This document shows, piece after piece, positions 63,826-64,000 of a DNA stretch of 64,000 bases. The notes beneath the pieces are model-generated. The model was not told the DNA's origin and did not search any database. It was given only the letters and a program-made list of their open reading frames with translations. Where the stretch lies: positions 3,038,001-3,102,000 of the forward strand of contig NZ_JAYRYK010000001.1 of assembly GCF_041916975.1 (NCBI RefSeq), written 5' to 3'. The translations under genes and the position numbers were made by a program. This stretch comes from Sphingosinicella sp041916975 (GTDB taxonomy: Bacteria > Pseudomonadota > Alphaproteobacteria > Sphingomonadales > Sphingomonadaceae). Position 1 is the stretch's first letter. The number at the start of each line of letters is the position of its first letter.

Positions 63826-64000
63826 TCAGGCGGTTGCGGCCGCCGCCGGCGTCTTGTCGAAGGCCCACATCTTCTCAAGGTTATAGAAGCTGCGGACTTC
63901 CGGGCGGAACAGGTGAACGATCACGTCGTCCGCGTCGATCAGCACCCAGTCGGCGGTCGGCAGGCCTTCGATGCGCACGACGCGGCCGAGGTCCGCCTTG
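63826..64000 (-). CDS. rsfS: Ribosomal silencing factor RsfS (partial, 5' end beyond the window)
   Basis: The C-terminal 57 residues are visible: ADLGRVVRIEGLPTADWVLIDADDVIVHLF, then RPEVRSFYNLEKMW, the conserved end of the RsfS/Iojap family. It binds L14 and blocks subunit joining in starved cells. The neighbouring rlmH is its usual partner. The start lies off the window. Confidence 0.92.
   Translation of the reverse strand, partial: KADLGRVVRIEGLPTADWVLIDADDVIVHLFRPEVRSFYNLEKMWAFDKTPAAAATA

Overview
The window is a GC-rich, densely packed bacterial chromosome segment made almost entirely of core housekeeping genes. Gene content and order point to an alphaproteobacterium, most likely of the Sphingomonadales. 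Supporting signs are cmk/rpsA/ihfB, lapA/pyrF/trpFBA/accD/folC, an F1-only atpHAGDC operon without F0 genes beside it, hrcA/grpE with dnaK/dnaJ nearby, rsfS/rlmH/envC/ctpA/YibQ-like, a DUF4175 protein after argH/lptM/lysA, and heat-shock promoters of the alphaproteobacterial type. No rRNA, tRNA, prophage, insertion sequence with transposase, or CRISPR array was found.

Layout. 1-811: iron storage (bfd, bfr) behind a Fur-box-like dyad. 817-5024: UDP-GlcNAc epimerase, cmk, ribosomal protein S1 with a structured leader, and ihfB with its own promoter. 5022-5167: copy 1 of a 146-bp near-palindromic repeat. 5245-11110: a tightly overlapped operon for pyrimidine, tryptophan, fatty-acid and folate synthesis. 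11088-18143: envelope and transport genes (HExxH-TPR protein, AmpG-like permease, dicarboxylate symporter), a lone Rieske oxygenase, and ComM. 18615-22460: the rpmH-rnpA-yidD-yidC-engB-GST operon, in which rpmH lies out of frame inside the only canonical rnpA reading frame. 22458-22603: copy 2 of the repeat. 22601-30791: a TlpA-fusion lipoprotein diverging from argH-lptM-lysA-DUF4175-galU-hydrolase. 30824-35706 (minus): F1 ATP synthase. 36280-37747 (minus): three methionine sulfoxide reductases aimed at different compartments behind an ECF-type promoter. 37802-46382: priA, transaldolase, DUF484, tyrosine recombinase, DedA, glutathione synthetase, YraN, RsmI and an LpoA-like lipoprotein. 46396-48827 (minus): hemW-rdgB-rph. 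48936-56416: heat-shock region (hrcA-grpE, dnaK, dnaJ) with two matching sigma-32-type promoters, interrupted by an OmpA-like protein, a small zincin and a copper chaperone. 56439-64000: GST, a DUF2157/GDYXXLXY pair, Coq7, DsbB, and the cell-envelope/ribosome cluster ending in a partial rsfS.

Stop/start overlaps of the NTGA or TGATG type are frequent, so most genes belong to long translationally coupled operons. The points most worth following up are the nested rnpA/rpmH arrangement, the 146-bp repeat whose two copies covary across their arms and whose ends coincide with gene stop codons, the GTAACC-N16-CGTA promoter ahead of the msr operon, the pair of heat-shock promoters (one giving a nearly leaderless hrcA mRNA), and several genes whose conserved N-termini imply non-ATG starts.
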